Shown here: positions 51,830 through 60,279 of the stretch, piece by piece
Position numbering within the stretch: position 1 is the first letter of the stretch
Layout of the letters: each line of letters starts with the position of its first letter
Assembly (NCBI RefSeq): GCF_032922745.1
Contig: NZ_CP136693.1
Coordinates: 2,170,001-2,234,000, forward strand
DNA length: 64,000 nt
Reading direction: 5' to 3'
Origin: Marinobacter salarius
GTDB taxonomy: Bacteria; Pseudomonadota; Gammaproteobacteria; Pseudomonadales; Oleiphilaceae
The notes under the pieces: model-generated
Databases searched by the model: none
What the model saw: the letters and a program-made list of their open reading frames with translations, nothing else
Told to the model about the DNA's origin: nothing
Program-made: the position numbers and the translations under genes

Positions 51830-52463
51830 CGGTATCCTGTTCGCCGGAGTTGTTGTCTGGATTGTTGTCTGGATTGTTGTCTGGATTGTTGTCGGGATTG
51901 CCGCGTGGCTGTATCACCATCTCGACCCGACCGCTGCCATCGCCCTGATCGGCGGAGCCTTCCGCCGTCACAACACGTTCGGCGCTATCATAGTGAATGA
52001 TATTGCCGCGGAACAGGTTGCCGCCCTGTTCGATAACGGCTTCGCGTTTAAACGTGACCCGATTGTCCGAGGCGGACCAGGTGATCGTCAGGGCGCGGGC
52101 GTCGGTTTCGCCCTGGCCTTCCATTGCCGGCTGGCGGTAGCGTGCCGGGGTACCGGTGGCTTCAATGCGGCTGACGCCATTTTCGTCCCGGTGGAGCACA
52201 ACCTTGTCCGCCACGAGGTTGGCGTCGCCCTGGCTCATTTCAACCGAACCGGTATAGGTTGCAATGCCCTGACCTTCGTCGAGCCGCGCGTTGTCGGCGT
52301 TGACCGTGATGGGTTGATCGGACTCCAGATCAAAGGCCGCGGCGAATGGCATGCCAACGGTAAGTGTCAGTGCCAGAACAATCGCTGAGAGTACCGGGCG
52401 CGAAGCAACCGATTGGTGTCCCTTGCGGTGAGGGTGGGGCATGAATTTACTTGCCGGGCTCAT
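51807..52463 (-). CDS. lptA: LPS transport periplasmic protein LptA
   Basis: A 218-residue protein if started at 52463 (MSPASKF, AAGGA site 4 nt upstream); ATGs at 52442 and 52508 are alternatives. LptA forms the periplasmic beta-jellyroll bridge that carries LPS from LptC to LptD/E. A signal peptide (VLSAIVLALTLTVGMPFAAA) ends near residue 44, followed by the OstA domain (FDLESDQPITVNADNARLDEGQGIATYTGSVEMSQGD...). The C-terminus has a tail with NPDN repeated four times from a 12-bp tandem repeat. It overlaps lptB by 23 bp. Confidence 0.93.
   Translation of the reverse strand: MSPASKFMPHPHRKGHQSVASRPVLSAIVLALTLTVGMPFAAAFDLESDQPITVNADNARLDEGQGIATYTGSVEMSQGDANLVADKVVLHRDENGVSRIEATGTPARYRQPAMEGQGETDARALTITWSASDNRVTFKREAVIEQGGNLFRGNIIHYDSAERVVTAEGSADQGDGSGRVEMVIQPRGNPDNNPDNNPDNNPDNNSGEQDTDGSSQGQ
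51850..51897. repeat. 12-bp tandem repeat in lptA (NPDN x4)
   Basis: Four units of TTGTTGTCTGGA on the plus strand (51850, 51862, 51874 and 51886, the last with one change), coding NPDN on the minus strand near the C-terminus of LptA. Because the unit is a multiple of three, copy-number change would lengthen or shorten the tail without a frameshift. Confidence 0.9.
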
Positions 52464-53037
52464 AGCGTCCTTCCACTTGAGAGTCGAGTTCGAGGATTCG
52501 GTCATCAATCCAGGCCTTCATGCCGGTTGCGCGGGTCAGGCTGAACGAATCGGTCAGTTTCACCGGAGCGTCTGTGTAAACAGTACGCTCTGCGTTATCC
52601 AGTGTCAGCGTCGACGTGGTTAATGTCAGTGGGCGCCCACCTTGGGCTTGCTGGGACACCCGAACATCCCCGGTCAGGTGGACCAGGTCGTCAGCTTCCA
52701 TGAACTGGCCTTTGTTGGCCTGGACTTGCCAGGGTGCGTCACCGGGTTCGCCGTAAAGCGTCGCATTCGGCGATTCCATGATGGTCTCGCTGCGGGCCTC
52801 GAATTGCTCAATACGCGGGCTTTCGAACTGTGCGGTAAGCTGCCCGGTCTCATCGAAAGAGAGGTAGCGACCATTTACCACGAAACCGTCTGGCTCCGAT
52901 TCTCCTCTCAGCGCGGCGGCATCCACCGGCTCTGATGACTCGTCACTTTGCCAGAGCAGGAAAAACAGTGCCACTATCGTGAGGGCCAGCCCCAGGGTTC
53001 GTACCCAAGGCCGTGCATAGAGGGCTTGGGCGGCCAT
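52447..53037 (-). CDS. lptC: LPS export system protein LptC
   Basis: A 196-residue bitopic inner-membrane protein with a membrane segment at about residues 13-28 (LGLALTIVALFFLLW) and a periplasmic OstA-like domain (ITVSS-like LSFDETGQLTAQFESPRIEQFEARSETIMESPNATLYGE...). It receives LPS from LptFG and passes it to LptA. It ends just inside the start of lptA and begins 1 bp before kdsC's stop. Confidence 0.93.
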   Translation of the reverse strand: MAAQALYARPWVRTLGLALTIVALFFLLWQSDESSEPVDAAALRGESEPDGFVVNGRYLSFDETGQLTAQFESPRIEQFEARSETIMESPNATLYGEPGDAPWQVQANKGQFMEADDLVHLTGDVRVSQQAQGGRPLTLTTSTLTLDNAERTVYTDAPVKLTDSFSLTRATGMKAWIDDRILELDSQVEGRYEPGK

Positions 53038-53595
53038 TCAGTCCTGCTCCAGGTAGGGTTGCAGGCTGGCATTGAGTTGCCCGCAGGCACAGAGCAGCAG
53101 TTCACAGGCTTCACGGACTGCGCCGCTGCCCCCCGCGGCCGACGTGCAAAAATCCGCGTGCTGGCGCACCAGCCAGTGGCCATTGGGTACCGTTATGCCT
53201 AGCCCGGCATAGCGGATCGCGGGCAGGTCCGGAAGGTCGTCGCCCATGTAGGCAATCTGGTGTGGCGCGATCTCCAGCCGTCCCGCCAGTTCCCGCAGGG
53301 CGACTTTCTTGTCCTCACGGCCCTGCATCAGGTGCGGGATGCCGAGGTCGTTCATGCGTTTTTCCGTCAGCGGCGAACGTCGTCCGGTAATGACAGCAAC
53401 GTTGATGCCGGCAGCCATAACCTGTTTGATGCCCAGGCCGTCGAGAATGTTGAAGCCTTTGATCTCGTCGCCCGAGGCGCTGAACAGCAGAGTGCCGTCG
53501 GTCATGATGCCGTCCACATCCAGGGCCAGGAGGCGAATGGCAGCGGCTTTCTCGATCAGGTCCGCTGGCCATTGAGGGCGCAGAGTGTCGGCCAT
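53038..53595 (-). CDS. kdsC: 3-deoxy-D-manno-octulosonate-8-phosphate phosphatase
   Basis: A 185-residue HAD phosphatase that releases Kdo from Kdo-8-phosphate. Motif I LALDVDGIMTDG (about residues 23-34) includes the nucleophile Asp, and motif III/IV VALRELAGRLEIAPHQIAYMGDDLPDL is clear. It adjoins lptC and overlaps kdsD by 1 bp, part of the kdsD-kdsC-lptC-lptA-lptB unit. Confidence 0.97.
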   Translation of the reverse strand: MADTLRPQWPADLIEKAAAIRLLALDVDGIMTDGTLLFSASGDEIKGFNILDGLGIKQVMAAGINVAVITGRRSPLTEKRMNDLGIPHLMQGREDKKVALRELAGRLEIAPHQIAYMGDDLPDLPAIRYAGLGITVPNGHWLVRQHADFCTSAAGGSGAVREACELLLCACGQLNASLQPYLEQD

Positions 53596-54575
53596 CAGAT
53601 CACTCCCGCCCGCAATAGGTCGTGCATGTTGATAGCGCCAGTCAGTTTGCCGTCGCGATTGATGACGGGCAGGGCGTTGATCTTCAGCTCTTCCATCATG
53701 TTCAGTGCCTCGGCGGCCAACTGGTCATCGTGGATCACACGCCCGTTGCGGGTCATGACCTCGGCAATCGGCGTGTTGTGAATGTCCACGGAGCGATCCA
53801 GGGTGCGGCGCAAGTCGCCGTCTGTGAACACGCCGACCAGGTCTCCCCCGGTATTGATGACCGTCGTCATACCCAGGCCCTTGCGGGAAATCTCCAGCAG
53901 GGCGCCGCTGAGGGTGGTGCCTTCCTGCACGCGGGGGATCCGGTCCCCGGTGTGCATAATATCGGTGACACGCAGCAGCAACCTGCGGCCCAGGCTGCCG
54001 CCGGGGTGTGAAAGCGCAAAGTCCTCTGTGCTGAACCCACGGGCTTCAAGCAGCGCCACGGCCAGGGCATCGCCCATCACCAGAGTGGCCGTGGTGCTTG
54101 AGGTGGGGGCCAGTCCAAGGGGGCAGGCTTCCTGGGCAACGCTGATATCCAGGTTGGCAACGGCCTCCCGGGCCAGGATGGAGTTCCCATTGCCCGTCAT
54201 GCTGATCAGCGGGGCTCCCATGCGCTTGATTAACGGTAAAATAGTCAACACTTCGCTGGTGTTACCGCTGTTGGAAATGCCCAGGACCACGTCCTGACTG
54301 GTGATCATTCCCAAGTCACCGTGACTGGCTTCGCCTGGGTGTACGAAGAACGATGGCGTACCAGTGCTGGCGAGGGTGGCGGCGATCTTGTTACCGATAT
54401 GGCCGGATTTTCCCATGCCGGTCACAACAACACGACCCTGACACGCCATGATAACTTCGCAGGCGCGAACGAAATGGTCATCAATCCGGTCGGTCAGGGC
54501 GTGGATGGCCTCACGCTCGATCTCGATGGCTCGCAGGGCGGATTCTCTGAAGGTCTGGCTGGTCTCGGTGTTCAT
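53595..54575 (-). CDS. kdsD: arabinose-5-phosphate isomerase KdsD
   Basis: A 326-residue SIS-domain aldose-ketose isomerase giving arabinose-5-phosphate for Kdo synthesis. The SIS domain (about residues 40-180, GMGKSGHIGNKIAATLASTGTPSFFVHPGEASHGDLGMI) is followed by two CBS domains (about 200-320). The start at 54575 (MNTETSQTF) is chosen since conservation begins there; the frame is open to 54671. It faces away from mlaF, with a shared divergent gap of about 230 bp. Confidence 0.96.
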   Translation of the reverse strand: MNTETSQTFRESALRAIEIEREAIHALTDRIDDHFVRACEVIMACQGRVVVTGMGKSGHIGNKIAATLASTGTPSFFVHPGEASHGDLGMITSQDVVLGISNSGNTSEVLTILPLIKRMGAPLISMTGNGNSILAREAVANLDISVAQEACPLGLAPTSSTTATLVMGDALAVALLEARGFSTEDFALSHPGGSLGRRLLLRVTDIMHTGDRIPRVQEGTTLSGALLEISRKGLGMTTVINTGGDLVGVFTDGDLRRTLDRSVDIHNTPIAEVMTRNGRVIHDDQLAAEALNMMEELKINALPVINRDGKLTGAINMHDLLRAGVI

Positions 54576-54803
54576 CTGGCTTCCGGGTTCGAAATGTTGA
54601 TGCTTTTCATCGTGGCAAAAGTATATCACTTCAATGGCTGTGACTGCCCTTCCTGACAAGACGTTCAGCAAAAACTGATCATTGACATCAGTTCATTTTG
54701 TGACGGATGGATTGAGGTTCACGGCAGGTTGACATAATGTAGCGCACTCATTAAAGGCTGGGAATGCGGGCTCACCGACACCCGGGCGGTTTTGGAAGCA
54801 GGT

Positions 54804-55616
54804 ATGGACACATCCCCCTACATTGAATTGAGAGAAGTGGTTTTCACTCGCGGAAATCGCCGTATCTTTGATGGCGTCAGCCTGGACATTCCCCGCGGCA
54901 AGATTACCGCCATCATGGGGCCGAGCGGCACCGGCAAGACCACGTTGTTGCGGCTGATCGGCGGCCAGCTGAAACCGGACTCCGGCAGCATAGTCGTCGC
55001 GGGGGAGAAAGTTCCTCAGCTCAAGCGCAAGGCGCTTTACCGTCTGCGGGAAAAGATGGGGATGCTGTTCCAGAGTGGAGCGTTGTTCACGGATCTCAGT
55101 GTCTTTGAAAACGTGGCGTTCCCGCTCCGGGTTCATACCACCTTGCCGGAGGATATGATCCGCGACATCGTTCTGATGAAGCTCGAAGCTGTGGGGCTTC
55201 GCGGAGCCCGGGATCTGATGCCGGCAGAACTGTCTGGTGGTATGACCAGACGTGTGGCGCTGGCGCGCAGCATCGCGCTGGACCCAGAACTGATCATGTA
55301 CGACGAGCCTTTTACCGGCCAGGACCCGATTGCCATGGGTGTCCTGGTAAAGCTGATCCGGGATCTCAACAGTTCCATGGGCCTGACCAGTGTGCTGGTG
55401 TCCCATGATGTGCCGGAGTCCCTGAGTATCTGCCACTACGCCTGTATCGTCGCGGATGGTCGTATCATAGGCGACGGCACACCTGAGGAGTTGAGGGCGC
55501 ACCCATCGGAACAGGTTCAGCAGTTCCTGCGTGGTCATCCGGATGGTCCGGTGCCGTTCCACTATCCGGCTGCCGATGCGGCTCAGGACTGGAGTATGGC
55601 CGGGAGGGGGGATTGA
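54804..55616 (+). CDS. mlaF: phospholipid transport ATP-binding protein MlaF
   Basis: A 270-residue ABC ATPase of the MlaFEDB inner-membrane complex, which moves phospholipids between the outer and inner membranes. Walker A GPSGTGKT (about residues 38-45), signature LSGGMTRRV and Walker B IMYDEPFTGQDP are clear. The ATG at 54804 is preferred over an in-frame TTG at 54792. A possible promoter, TTGACA at 54729 with a weak -10, precedes it. mlaE overlaps its stop by 1 bp. Confidence 0.97.
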   Translation: MDTSPYIELREVVFTRGNRRIFDGVSLDIPRGKITAIMGPSGTGKTTLLRLIGGQLKPDSGSIVVAGEKVPQLKRKALYRLREKMGMLFQSGALFTDLSVFENVAFPLRVHTTLPEDMIRDIVLMKLEAVGLRGARDLMPAELSGGMTRRVALARSIALDPELIMYDEPFTGQDPIAMGVLVKLIRDLNSSMGLTSVLVSHDVPESLSICHYACIVADGRIIGDGTPEELRAHPSEQVQQFLRGHPDGPVPFHYPAADAAQDWSMAGRGD

Positions 55617-56395
55617 TGGACCGGCTGGCGGCTTTTGGCCGATTGGGGATGAACGTGATTGCATCGCTCGGCCGCTCCGGGCGTTTCCTTGCCGGTGCCC
55701 TGGGAGGCGTCCCACGGCCCTCGGTCGGTTTTCCGCTGCTGCTGACGCAGCTGTACTCCGTCGGTGTTCTGTCCCTGGCCATCATAGTGGTGTCCGGCCT
55801 GTTTATCGGGATGGTTCTGGGGTTGCAGGGGTACACCATCCTCAGCGACTACGGATCTGAAGCCGCGATCGGTCAGATGATTGCCCTGACCCTGGTGCGG
55901 GAACTGGGCCCCGTGGTGACCGCGCTGTTGTTTGCCGGCCGCGCGGGTTCCGCACTGACGGCGGAAATCGGGTTGATGAAAACCACCGAACAGCTTTCGA
56001 GTATGGAAATGATGGGCGTTGATCCGCTGCGCCGCGTGATTGCCCCTCGTTTATGGGCGGGCTTTATTTCGGTGCCCGTGCTGGCTGCGGTGTTCTCGGT
56101 GGTTGGCATATGGGGTGGCATGCTTGTGGGCGTTGAATGGCTGGGCGTGTTCGAAGGGTCATTCTGGGGCAATATGCAGTCTTCCGTAAGCTTCACCACT
56201 GATGTCCTGAATGGTGTCATCAAGAGTATTGTCTTCGGATTCGTCTGCACCTGGATTGCGGTCTATCAAGGGTATGACTGTGTGCCCACCTCGGCCGGTA
56301 TCAGTGCCGCAACGACCAAAACCGTGGTGTATTCGTCGCTGGCCGTACTCGGGCTGGATTTTGTGCTTACCGCCGTCATGTTTGGTGACTTCTGA
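55616..56395 (+). CDS. mlaE: phospholipid transport permease MlaE
   Basis: A 259-residue permease with five to six transmembrane helices. The conserved MlaE segment GSALTAEIGLMKTTEQLSSMEMMGVDPLRRVIAPRLWAGFISVPVLA is present. The start at 55616 (TGATG overlap with mlaF) is preferred over TTG at 55613. It is second in mlaFEDCB. Confidence 0.97.
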   Translation: MDRLAAFGRLGMNVIASLGRSGRFLAGALGGVPRPSVGFPLLLTQLYSVGVLSLAIIVVSGLFIGMVLGLQGYTILSDYGSEAAIGQMIALTLVRELGPVVTALLFAGRAGSALTAEIGLMKTTEQLSSMEMMGVDPLRRVIAPRLWAGFISVPVLAAVFSVVGIWGGMLVGVEWLGVFEGSFWGNMQSSVSFTTDVLNGVIKSIVFGFVCTWIAVYQGYDCVPTSAGISAATTKTVVYSSLAVLGLDFVLTAVMFGDF

Positions 56396-56433
56396 CCGCG
56401 GTATACTGGAAAGTCAGAAAACAGGGGGCCGGA

Positions 56434-56889
56434 ATGGCACAGAGAACAACAGAAGTGATTGTGGGGCTGTTCATGATCGCGGGCATCGCCGCCATAATGT
56501 TTCTGGCGTTGCAGGTCAGCGGGCTTACGCCGAAAGCGCCGGAAAGCTCGTACACACTCTACGCCAATTTTAACGACGCCGGCGGGCTGACGCCCCGGGC
56601 AAAGGTATCCATGGCTGGTGTCACCGTTGGCAAGATCCGGGAGATAACCCTGAACCGGGAAACCTATCAGGCCCGCGTGACTATTGATGTGAACGCCAGT
56701 GTGGATAATATTCCAGCGGATAGCTCAGCAGTAATACGTACATCCGGGCTGCTTGGCGAACAGTACATTGATATTTCGGTGGGCGGAGATATGGAGTCGC
56801 TGGGCGACGGAGATACGTTCTATTCCACACAATCCGCCATGAATCTTGAACGGCTAATATCCAACTTTGCCTCAGGGCAGTCACAATGA
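56434..56889 (+). CDS. mlaD: phospholipid-binding MCE-domain protein MlaD
   Basis: A 151-residue protein with an N-terminal membrane anchor (about residues 8-28, VGLFMIAGIAAIMFLALQVSG) and a single MCE domain (YTLYANFNDAGGLTPRAKVSMAGVTVGKIREITL...). It forms the hexameric periplasmic ring of the Mla complex. Its stop overlaps the mlaC frame region by 4 bp. Confidence 0.96.
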   Translation: MAQRTTEVIVGLFMIAGIAAIMFLALQVSGLTPKAPESSYTLYANFNDAGGLTPRAKVSMAGVTVGKIREITLNRETYQARVTIDVNASVDNIPADSSAVIRTSGLLGEQYIDISVGGDMESLGDGDTFYSTQSAMNLERLISNFASGQSQ

Positions 56890-56915
56890 AAGAAAGTGGT
56901 TCACGGGAGAAAACC

Positions 56916-57569
56916 ATGGTTCTGATCAGACAAAGCCTGATGATAGTCACGTTGCTGATGGTAGCACTGGCAGCGCCGGCCCATGCCGGTCCGGAGGAGG
57001 AACTCCGCGAGTACGTTGATAAGAACACCCAGAGGCTGGTCGACAAGCTGAATGAGGAAAAGGGTCTTTATGAGAAGGACCCCCAGGCGTTCTACCGGAG
57101 TATGGATCAGGAACTGAAAAACTTCGTCGACTTTCGCCGAATCGCCGCTCGGGTCATGGGCCGCTATGCACGGCAGACATCACCGGAACAGCGCGACGAA
57201 TTCGTCGAAAAGTTCAAACGCAGCCTTTTCGACAGTTACGCTCAGGCTCTGGTTAGCGCTGACGATTTTACCATCGAGGTAAAGGAAGCCACGATCAACC
57301 CGAACGACGACGCACGGGCGTCCGTGCGTATGGAAGTGATCAGCGCCTCCGGCACCCGATATCCGGTGACGTACTCCATGTACGAGGCGGAAGAAGGGCG
57401 CTGGATGATGGAAAACGTGATCGTCGAAGGCGTGAACATCGGCCTCGCATTTCGTGATCGGTTCAGCCAGGAAATGGAGAAAAACGGCGGCGAGGTCCAG
57501 GCCGTGATCGACGACTGGGGTGATGCGGTGGAGTCCCTGAACCTCGAAGGTGACGTCGACAAATCATGA
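56916..57569 (+). CDS. mlaC: periplasmic phospholipid-binding protein MlaC
   Basis: A 217-residue periplasmic shuttle that carries phospholipid between the outer-membrane MlaA and the inner-membrane complex. A signal peptide (MVLIRQSLMIVTLLMVALAA, ending PAHA) begins at the ATG at 56916, which has GGAG 8 nt upstream; an ATG at 56886 overlapping mlaD is the alternative. The Tol_Tol_Ttg2 segment FRRIAARVMGRYARQTSPEQRDEFVEKFKRSLFDSYAQAL is conserved. The stop overlaps mlaB by 4 bp. Confidence 0.94.
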   Translation: MVLIRQSLMIVTLLMVALAAPAHAGPEEELREYVDKNTQRLVDKLNEEKGLYEKDPQAFYRSMDQELKNFVDFRRIAARVMGRYARQTSPEQRDEFVEKFKRSLFDSYAQALVSADDFTIEVKEATINPNDDARASVRMEVISASGTRYPVTYSMYEAEEGRWMMENVIVEGVNIGLAFRDRFSQEMEKNGGEVQAVIDDWGDAVESLNLEGDVDKS

Positions 57570-57907
57570 GTACGAATCTGCCTGAGGTGAGTCTTGATGG
57601 CAATACGCTCTCAGTGCGCGGGGAAATTGACCCCCTGTCCGTAGTCCCGGTCAGGCGCGAGGGGGAAAAGTCGATACAGGCCAGCAAGGCGGATCTGCAG
57701 GTAGACCTGTCCGCCATGGGCACCGCCCACAGTGTAGTGCTGTCGCTGCTGTTGTGCTGGCAACGCTTTGCATGCGCTCGCAGCCAGTCCCTCCGGTTTA
57801 TCGGCGTCAGTGATCGACTGAACTCGTTGGCCGCCCTGAGCGGCCTTGACCGCCAGTTGCCGGGCTTCTCCTCGCCGTCATCGCCTGAAAACCTGCACCA
57901 AAGCTGA
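57566..57907 (+). CDS. mlaB: STAS-domain protein MlaB
   Basis: A 113-residue STAS domain protein that binds MlaF and supports ATPase assembly. VDLSAMGTAHSVVLSLLLCWQRFA is the STAS core with a Thr in place of the usual Ser-Ser/Asp arrangement. It overlaps mlaC by 4 bp and is followed by ibaG at 60 bp. Confidence 0.88.
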   Translation: MSTNLPEVSLDGNTLSVRGEIDPLSVVPVRREGEKSIQASKADLQVDLSAMGTAHSVVLSLLLCWQRFACARSQSLRFIGVSDRLNSLAALSGLDRQLPGFSSPSSPENLHQS

Positions 57908-57967
57908 CCCGAATGCCATAATTGGTTACAATCTCGCCCTTGATTTAAAAACGCCCGAGGATTTTTT

Positions 57968-58210
57968 ATGGAAGCCACCGAAGTTGCCGAGCTGGTCAAA
58001 GAGGCGCTGCCCGGCTGTGAAGTCGAAGTGCAGGTCGATGGCAATCACTATCTTGTTGTTGTGGTGGGCGATGTTTTCGAGGGGCTGCCAACCATCAAGC
58101 GGCAGCAACTGATCAACAAGGCGTTGTTTCAGCACATTCTGGACGGCACCATTCACGCTCTGCACCCCAAGGCCTTTACGCCGGCTGAATGGGCCGCGCG
58201 CCAGGGTTGA
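57968..58210 (+). CDS. ibaG: BolA family protein IbaG (YrbA)
   Basis: An 80-residue BolA-like protein. BolA proteins bind Fe-S clusters with monothiol glutaredoxins. The motif EVQVDGNHYLVVVVGDVFEGLPTIKRQQLINKALFQHILDGTIHALHPKAFTPAEW matches the family. It sits between the mla operon and murA, as in E. coli. Confidence 0.93.
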   Translation: MEATEVAELVKEALPGCEVEVQVDGNHYLVVVVGDVFEGLPTIKRQQLINKALFQHILDGTIHALHPKAFTPAEWAARQG

Positions 58211-58237
58211 TACGCCCGCAAACTACAGGACACCATT

Positions 58238-59500
58238 GTGGACAAACTTCTGATCAGAGGCCGCAAGCCTCTCGACGGCGAAATCCGGATTTCCGGCGCC
58301 AAGAACGCAGCGCTACCGATTCTGGCCGCCACACTGCTGGCGGACGAACCGGTAACGGTGGGCAACCTGCCGCACCTGAACGACATCACCACGATGATCG
58401 AGCTGCTTGGCCGCATGGGCGTGGAACTGATGATCGACGAGAAAATGAGTGTCGAAGTCCACGCCAATACCATCAAGCAGTTCCACGCGCCCTACGAGCT
58501 GGTTAAAACCATGCGGGCCTCGATTCTGGTGCTTGGGCCCCTGGTGGCTCACTTCGGCGAGGCGGAAGTGTCCCTGCCGGGTGGCTGTGCCATTGGTAGC
58601 CGGCCGGTTAACCTGCACATTCAGGGCCTGGAACAGATGGGTGCCGAGATCAAGGTCGAAAATGGCTATATCAAGGCAAAGACCAATGGCCGCTTGAAAG
58701 GTGCCCATATCTTCCTGGACACCGTGACGGTCACTGGCACCGAAAACCTGATGATGGCCGCAGCTTTGGCCGATGGTAAAACCATCCTGGAAAACTCTGC
58801 CCGGGAGCCGGAAGTGGTGGATCTGGCGGAATGCCTGATTGCCATGGGCGCGGACATCAAGGGCCATGGCACCGCTACTATCGAAATCAATGGTGTTGAG
58901 AGACTCCACGGTTGCCATTACGACGTGCTGCCGGACCGTGTTGAAACCGGCACCTATCTGGTTGCTGCGGCCGCATCCCGGGGTCGGGTGAAGTTGAAGG
59001 ATACCCGCGAGGACCTTCTGGAAGCTGTACTGCTGAAACTTGAAGAGGCCGGTGCCCATATCGATACCGGCAAGGACTGGATCTCCCTGGATATGAAAGG
59101 GAATCAGCCCAAGGCAGTCAGTATCCGGACTGCTCCATACCCGGCGTTCCCCACCGACATGCAGGCGCAGTTTGCGGCCATGAATGCTGTGGCTGAAGGC
59201 ACCGGAACCATCGTGGAAACGGTATTCGAAAACCGCTTCATGCATCTGCAGGAGCTGATCCGCATGGGCGCGGACATCACGCTTGAAGGCAATGCGGCCA
59301 TTATCAAGGGCGTGGATCACCTCACCGGTGCCCCCGTTATGGCAACGGACCTGCGGGCGTCCGCGAGTCTGGTTATTGCCGGGCTGGTGGCGGATGGTGA
59401 CACCATCGTGGACCGTATTTACCACATCGACCGTGGTTACGAGTGTATTGAAGAAAAACTGCAGCTGTTGGGCGCCAGTATCCGGCGCCTGCCAGCCTGA
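58238..59500 (+). CDS. murA: UDP-N-acetylglucosamine 1-carboxyvinyltransferase
   Basis: A 420-residue enzyme of the first committed step of peptidoglycan synthesis, adding enolpyruvate to UDP-GlcNAc. The catalytic Cys117 is in SLPGGCAIGSRPV, the residue modified by fosfomycin, so this enzyme is expected to be sensitive. The start is GTG at 58238, with AGGA 7 nt upstream; no better ATG is near. It lies 27 bp after ibaG and 22 bp before hisG. Confidence 0.97.
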   Translation: MDKLLIRGRKPLDGEIRISGAKNAALPILAATLLADEPVTVGNLPHLNDITTMIELLGRMGVELMIDEKMSVEVHANTIKQFHAPYELVKTMRASILVLGPLVAHFGEAEVSLPGGCAIGSRPVNLHIQGLEQMGAEIKVENGYIKAKTNGRLKGAHIFLDTVTVTGTENLMMAAALADGKTILENSAREPEVVDLAECLIAMGADIKGHGTATIEINGVERLHGCHYDVLPDRVETGTYLVAAAASRGRVKLKDTREDLLEAVLLKLEEAGAHIDTGKDWISLDMKGNQPKAVSIRTAPYPAFPTDMQAQFAAMNAVAEGTGTIVETVFENRFMHLQELIRMGADITLEGNAAIIKGVDHLTGAPVMATDLRASASLVIAGLVADGDTIVDRIYHIDRGYECIEEKLQLLGASIRRLPA

Positions 59501-59522
59501 ACACATTAAACCGGAAGGACGC

Positions 59523-60173
59523 ATGACCGACTCCATCACCATCGCGCTGTCGAAGGGGCGAATCCTGGACGAGACGCTGCCGCTGTTGAAAGAAGCGGGT
59601 ATTGAACTGGTCGACGATGTAAAGAAGTCGCGGAAACTGGTGTTCCCAACCACAGATCCCAATGTGCGCATACTGATTCTGCGCGCGACCGATGTGCCTA
59701 CCTATGTTCAGTACGGTGGTGCGGACCTGGGGGTGACGGGAAAGGACGTGCTGATGGAGCATGGCGGCGACGGGCTTTATGAGCCGCTGGACCTGAATAT
59801 TTCCCGGTGTCGGTTGATGACAGCGGGGAAGAAAGGCATCAAAGCGCCGGAAGGCCGGCTCCGTGTCGCGACCAAGTTTGTGAACCTGGCGCGCCAATAT
59901 TACGCGGCCCAGGGCCGTCAGGCAGATATCATCAAACTGTACGGTGCCATGGAGCTTGCGCCGATTCTGGGTCTCGCCGACGAGATTGTGGATATCGTTG
60001 ATACCGGTAATACCCTGAAAGCGAATGGCCTTGAAGCTCGTGAGCTGATTGAGAACATAAGTTCTCGCCTGGTGGTCAATCGTGCATCGATGAAGATGAA
60101 ACATGCGGGCATTAATCCCATAATTGAGATGATGTCTGCTGCTGTTGAGAAGCGGCGGGCCTCTTCGGAGTAA
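59523..60173 (+). CDS. hisG: ATP phosphoribosyltransferase catalytic subunit HisG (short form)
   Basis: A 216-residue short HisG, first enzyme of histidine synthesis. At this length the C-terminal regulatory domain is absent, so activity needs the HisZ partner, which is not in the window. The segments DLGVTGKDVLMEHG and IVDTGNTLKANGLEARE are conserved. The start is the ATG at 59523; the frame is open further upstream through murA. A family A palindrome (60181-60279) separates it from hisD. Confidence 0.95.
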   Translation: MTDSITIALSKGRILDETLPLLKEAGIELVDDVKKSRKLVFPTTDPNVRILILRATDVPTYVQYGGADLGVTGKDVLMEHGGDGLYEPLDLNISRCRLMTAGKKGIKAPEGRLRVATKFVNLARQYYAAQGRQADIIKLYGAMELAPILGLADEIVDIVDTGNTLKANGLEARELIENISSRLVVNRASMKMKHAGINPIIEMMSAAVEKRRASSE

Positions 60174-60180
60174 GAACGGC

Positions 60181-60279
60181 TCAGGAAGGGCTTTCCAAAA
60201 CACGCTCCTTCGGCACATCCATGTGACGCTTGGACTCCGCCATCCATGGCTTCGTACAGTTTTGGAAAGCCCTTCCTGA
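60181..60279. repeat. palindromic element, family A copy 3 (inside the his cluster)
   Basis: Perfect 21-bp arms at 60181-60201 and 60259-60279 around a 57-bp core in reverse orientation, with GAAGCCATGGATGGCGGAGT and CAAGCGTCACATGGATGTGC on the minus strand. It lies 8 bp after the hisG stop and 84 bp before the hisD start, so it would fold in the mRNA if hisG and hisD are co-transcribed. Confidence 0.9.

Noticed and set aside
58313..59671. 452-codon minus-strand ORF over murA
   Set aside because: Antisense shadow of murA, which has the catalytic Cys motif in the plus frame.
25013..60279. CRISPR array
   Set aside because: The repeated palindromes are dispersed by kilobases, have no regular spacers and no cas genes are near.
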